Assembly: GCA_014730295.1 (NCBI GenBank)
Contig: WJIN01000158.1
Location: 1-7,476, forward strand
Reading direction: 5' to 3'
Length of the DNA stretch: 7,476 bases
Origin: Promethearchaeota archaeon
Lineage (GTDB): Archaea > Asgardarchaeota > Lokiarchaeia > Sigynarchaeales > SOKP01
Shown: in pieces, positions 5,442 through 7,476 of the stretch
Layout: every line of letters starts with the position of its first letter
Numbering within the stretch: the first letter of the stretch is position 1
Notes under the pieces: generated by a model
Told to the model about the DNA's origin: nothing
Database searches by the model: none
The model's input: the letters and a program-made list of their open reading frames with translations, nothing else
Program-made: the position numbers and the translations under genes

Positions 5442-5455
5442 AATTATAATTATAT
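5442..5455 (-). promoter_or_regulatory. Likely TATA region of the zinc-ribbon/coiled-coil gene
   Basis: The minus strand reads ATATAATTATAAT-like sequence 35 to 45 nt before the ATG at 5409, which would leave a 10- to 20-nt leader containing the AAAGG site. The whole gap is AT-rich, so the exact box is uncertain. Confidence 0.35.
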
Positions 5456-5550
5456 TACAAATTAAAATCCTATTAAATCTATAGTAAGCCAATATTTATT
5501 TCTATTCAGATTTCCTATTTTCAATACCAGAGCAAATTTTCCAAGAAAGA

Positions 5551-5558
5551 TTTAAATG
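5551..5558 (+). promoter_or_regulatory. TATA box of selB
   Basis: TTTAAATG is preceded by purine-rich AAGAAAGA, a fair TFB recognition element. It lies about 60 nt before the ATG at 5617, giving a leader of roughly 35 nt. Confidence 0.45.
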
Positions 5559-5616
5559 ATAATTGTTTATTGGCATTAGATTTAAGTTGAAGTTGGATTT
5601 TTACTAATTATCAATC

Positions 5617-7035
5617 ATGGATGTTTCGGAAAAGATCCCAATAAATTTGGGTTTATTTGGACATATTGATAGTGGAAAAACAGCGGTCGCTGAAGTCCTT
5701 TCGGAAATAATCTCCACTGCGGGTATTGACGCCCATCCCCAGAGTAAACAGAGAGGGATCACGATCGATTTAGGTTTCACGAGTTTTGTCTTAGAGGAAT
5801 ATCTAGTCACCCTCGTAGATGCACCCGGACATGCCGATTTATTAAAGATCAGTGCTTCATCCATAGAAATTATTGATCTGGCATTGGTCGTCATAGATAT
5901 CAATAAAGGACCTCAAATCCAGACAGGCGAGCATTTAGTGATGATTGAATCCTTAGGAATTGAGGATATCATTGTGATATTGAATAAGACCGATTTATAT
6001 AGTGGGGAACTTGATATTGCAATAGAAAAGACTAGGAGATTCTTTGAATCCACCAATTTTGGTCGAAATATTCCTATATATGCAGTTTCTGCAAAGGAAA
6101 AAACGGAATTTGAAGCCTTGAAGCAAGGAATATATGAGAGTATAAGCAGATCGGAAATACAACGTTTAAATCTGGACGATATCATCGTGCCTATAGACCA
6201 TCATTTTATGGTTAAAGGTATTGGATCTGTTCTCACTGGGACTATTGTTGCGGGAACTGTAAAAGTCGGAGATGAACTCTCCATCCTTCCTATTAATGTG
6301 AAAGGACGAGTCAAAAATATTCAGATCTTTCATCAAAATGTACAATCGGCACGAACTGGAAATCGTGTCGGTTTAAATATGAAGGATGTTGACGTCAAAA
6401 ATATTTATCGTGGATGTTATGCCACAGATAATATAAAAGCTTTTGATTTTTGTAGGATTGCAGACGTGAGAGTTACTAAATCTTCCTTATTTAAGCCAGA
6501 TACGAATTTTGGGACCCAGTTGCATATCACCATTGGAATGGCAACCAGCATAGGCAAAATTTACCCCTATAAAGAAGAAGAGGGAAAAAAGATAAGGACA
6601 TCGGTATCTGGAAACAAAACGGAATTTAGAGCATTTTTGTGGTTTAATGAGCGAGTTTTAATGAGAAAAACACGAAACAAAATGCTTCTGAGTCGATTAG
6701 ATTTGCCTCCAACCACTTTAAGAATACTCGGGTCTGCCAAACTCATAGATATCCTTGAAAAACCACCTACACTACATAAGTACAAAACAAAAGTGGGAAC
6801 CATCACGAATCCAAATCATTCTCATGGAATTGTATGCACGGGATTGGCTCAAAGCATAGCAGGAGCTCGGAAGATAGTCGGGCGCGAGTTGGAATCCCCT
6901 TTTACCAAGATTAAAAACACCTTTGGAACGAAAGGAGCCGTGATTGTGGGTACGGAGGGAGGTCAAAAAAACATAGAAAAAAATGACCGTGTCATAATGA
7001 AAGAACTGCGAAGTTTTCAGTTAAAAAACATTTAA
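5617..7035 (+). CDS. selB: Selenocysteine-specific elongation factor SelB (aSelB/EFSec type)
   Basis: This 472-residue GTPase carries Sec-tRNA-Sec to the ribosome at recoded UGA codons, in place of EF-1A. GTPase motifs are all present: GHIDSGKT (15-22), RGIT within QSKQRGITIDLGF (42-54), DAPGH (68-72), NKTD (123-126) and SAKE (158-161). The GHIDSGKT plus Q-S-x-x-RGIT-x-DLGF combination is the SelB/EFSec signature and differs from EF-1A and eIF2-gamma. Domain II follows (about 190-275, including KGIGSVLTGTI), then domain III, then a C-terminal domain IV (about 385-472) containing NTFGTKGAVIVGTEGG. The length matches archaeal SelB (about 470) and it lacks the winged-helix tail of bacterial SelB, so SECIS recognition would need a separate factor. 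Its tRNA partner is encoded at 1069-1211. Leucine, alanine and GTP-site residues look intact; no truncation is seen. Confidence 0.96.
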   Translation: MDVSEKIPINLGLFGHIDSGKTAVAEVLSEIISTAGIDAHPQSKQRGITIDLGFTSFVLEEYLVTLVDAPGHADLLKISASSIEIIDLALVVIDINKGPQIQTGEHLVMIESLGIEDIIVILNKTDLYSGELDIAIEKTRRFFESTNFGRNIPIYAVSAKEKTEFEALKQGIYESISRSEIQRLNLDDIIVPIDHHFMVKGIGSVLTGTIVAGTVKVGDELSILPINVKGRVKNIQIFHQNVQSARTGNRVGLNMKDVDVKNIYRGCYATDNIKAFDFCRIADVRVTKSSLFKPDTNFGTQLHITIGMATSIGKIYPYKEEEGKKIRTSVSGNKTEFRAFLWFNERVLMRKTRNKMLLSRLDLPPTTLRILGSAKLIDILEKPPTLHKYKTKVGTITNPNHSHGIVCTGLAQSIAGARKIVGRELESPFTKIKNTFGTKGAVIVGTEGGQKNIEKNDRVIMKELRSFQLKNI

Positions 7036-7049
7036 ATTTTGCAATAATA

Positions 7050-7060
7050 TTATAATTATA
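7050..7060 (+). promoter_or_regulatory. Likely TATA box of the Roadblock gene
   Basis: TTATAATTATA lies in the 64-nt gap after selB, about 45 nt before the ATG at 7100. This would leave a leader of about 20 nt containing the GGAGGT site, so the gene need not be part of the selB transcript. Confidence 0.4.
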
Positions 7061-7082
7061 GTAGTCGTTGTCAGAAATTATT

Positions 7083-7088
7083 GGAGGT
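7083..7088 (+). promoter_or_regulatory. Shine-Dalgarno site of the Roadblock gene
   Basis: GGAGGT is a near-perfect anti-16S match, 11 nt before the ATG at 7100. It is the strongest ribosome-binding site in the window; most other genes here show none and appear leaderless or weakly led. It supports the 7100 start. Confidence 0.6.
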
Positions 7089-7099
7089 TGTAGTTAAAA

Positions 7100-7476
7100 A
7101 TGAGCGAAGTATGGTCTGAGCTGGAAGGGGTAAATGACGAGATCCTTAATGAGTTGATGAAAAGCTTGGAATGGTTGGAAAGTTCCACGGATTTGGAGGG
7201 AACCGCAATCGTATCCAAGACTGGTCTGCGAGTCGCAAGTTCCGAGACAGCCGATGTGGTCGCAGACATTTACAGCGCCAGCCCAGCGACTTTGTTGTCT
7301 TTAGGAGAGAAAATCAGCGAGAGTTTGGACCAAGGCGATTTAAGGGAGATAGTTATCAGAGGAACGAATGGCTATACCATCATCGTCGTAGGTTCTGCAG
7401 AGAAAAATTTCATGCTCTTTACTAATTGTAAGAAAGGCTATAAGCTCGGGTACTACTTCCATAAAATTCGAAAAGC
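7100..7476 (+). CDS. Roadblock/LC7 domain protein (3' end outside window)
   Basis: At least 125 codons are visible and the frame continues past the window. The protein starts MSEVWSELEGV and shows a Roadblock/LC7 fold pattern: an N-terminal helix (about 12-28), strand GTAIVSKTGLRVAS (about 35-48), a long helix (about 52-78, ending LGEKISESL), then strands REIVIRGTNGYTIIVVG and FMLFTNC. Proteins of this family regulate small GTPases such as MglA, Rag and Arf-like proteins and are greatly expanded in Asgard archaea, where they are thought to modulate their many small GTPases; here the partner is unknown. The gene is more GC-rich than its neighbours and has a strong GGAGGT site, so it may be well expressed. 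It follows selB by 64 nt with its own likely TATA box, so shared function with SelB should not be assumed. Confidence 0.88.
   Translation, partial: MSEVWSELEGVNDEILNELMKSLEWLESSTDLEGTAIVSKTGLRVASSETADVVADIYSASPATLLSLGEKISESLDQGDLREIVIRGTNGYTIIVVGSAEKNFMLFTNCKKGYKLGYYFHKIRK

Noticed and set aside
5604..6966. Several minus-strand frames across selB
   Set aside because: All overlap the well-supported SelB reading frame and show no promoter, family motif or plausible composition.
7171..7425. 84-codon plus-strand frame within the Roadblock gene
   Set aside because: Out of frame with the Roadblock protein; Arg-rich translation typical of a frame-shifted shadow.
1..7476. CRISPR array, insertion sequence, prophage or toxin-antitoxin module
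   Set aside because: No direct repeat array, terminal inverted repeats, transposase or integrase motif was seen.

Overview
The window is an AT-rich archaeal fragment, most likely from an Asgard archaeon (Promethearchaeota) of the Lokiarchaeia type. Three things point this way: a SelB-type selenocysteine elongation factor with the archaeal/eukaryotic EFSec signature, a selenocysteine tRNA with archaeal 9/4 geometry and archaeal-style introns, and a stand-alone Roadblock/LC7 protein of the kind abundant in Asgard genomes. Promoters look archaeal (TATA elements about 25 nt before the inferred transcription start) and several genes appear leaderless. The lineage is inferred from gene content; no phylogeny could be run.

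Layout. On the minus strand, 1-990 is the 5' part of a dehydratase that joins an IlvD/Edd-type N-terminal half in frame to the start of a LeuD-type swivel domain; it runs off the window. Behind it, at 1069-1211 on the same strand, is a tRNA-Sec gene that no protein ORF reveals. It has a 9-bp acceptor stem, 7-bp D stem, UCA anticodon, 6-bp variable arm, 4-bp T stem, G73 and an encoded CCA. It is interrupted twice: by a 21-nt intron at 37/38 and by a 29-nt intron inside the T loop (about 59/60). Next on the minus strand are two paralogous CoA-pyrophosphatase-like Nudix hydrolases (1337-2032 and 2124-2846). On the plus strand are a small Cys/His zinc-site protein (2933-3229) and a secreted, C-terminally membrane-anchored protein (3413-4240). 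Back on the minus strand are a 40-residue single-span membrane peptide (4303-4425) and a zinc-ribbon/coiled-coil protein (4492-5409). On the plus strand, selB (5617-7035) is followed by the start of a Roadblock/LC7 gene (7100 to the window end).

How the genes fit together. The clearest functional link is selenocysteine decoding: SelB delivers Sec-tRNA-Sec to recoded UGA codons, and both SelB and its tRNA are encoded within about 6 kb, though on opposite strands and not in one operon. PSTK, SepSecS, selenophosphate synthetase and selenoproteins are not visible here. The two Nudix proteins suggest CoA/acyl-CoA turnover. The other genes are lineage-type genes of unknown role. The most notable item is the doubly interrupted tRNA-Sec; next is the IlvD-LeuD hybrid.
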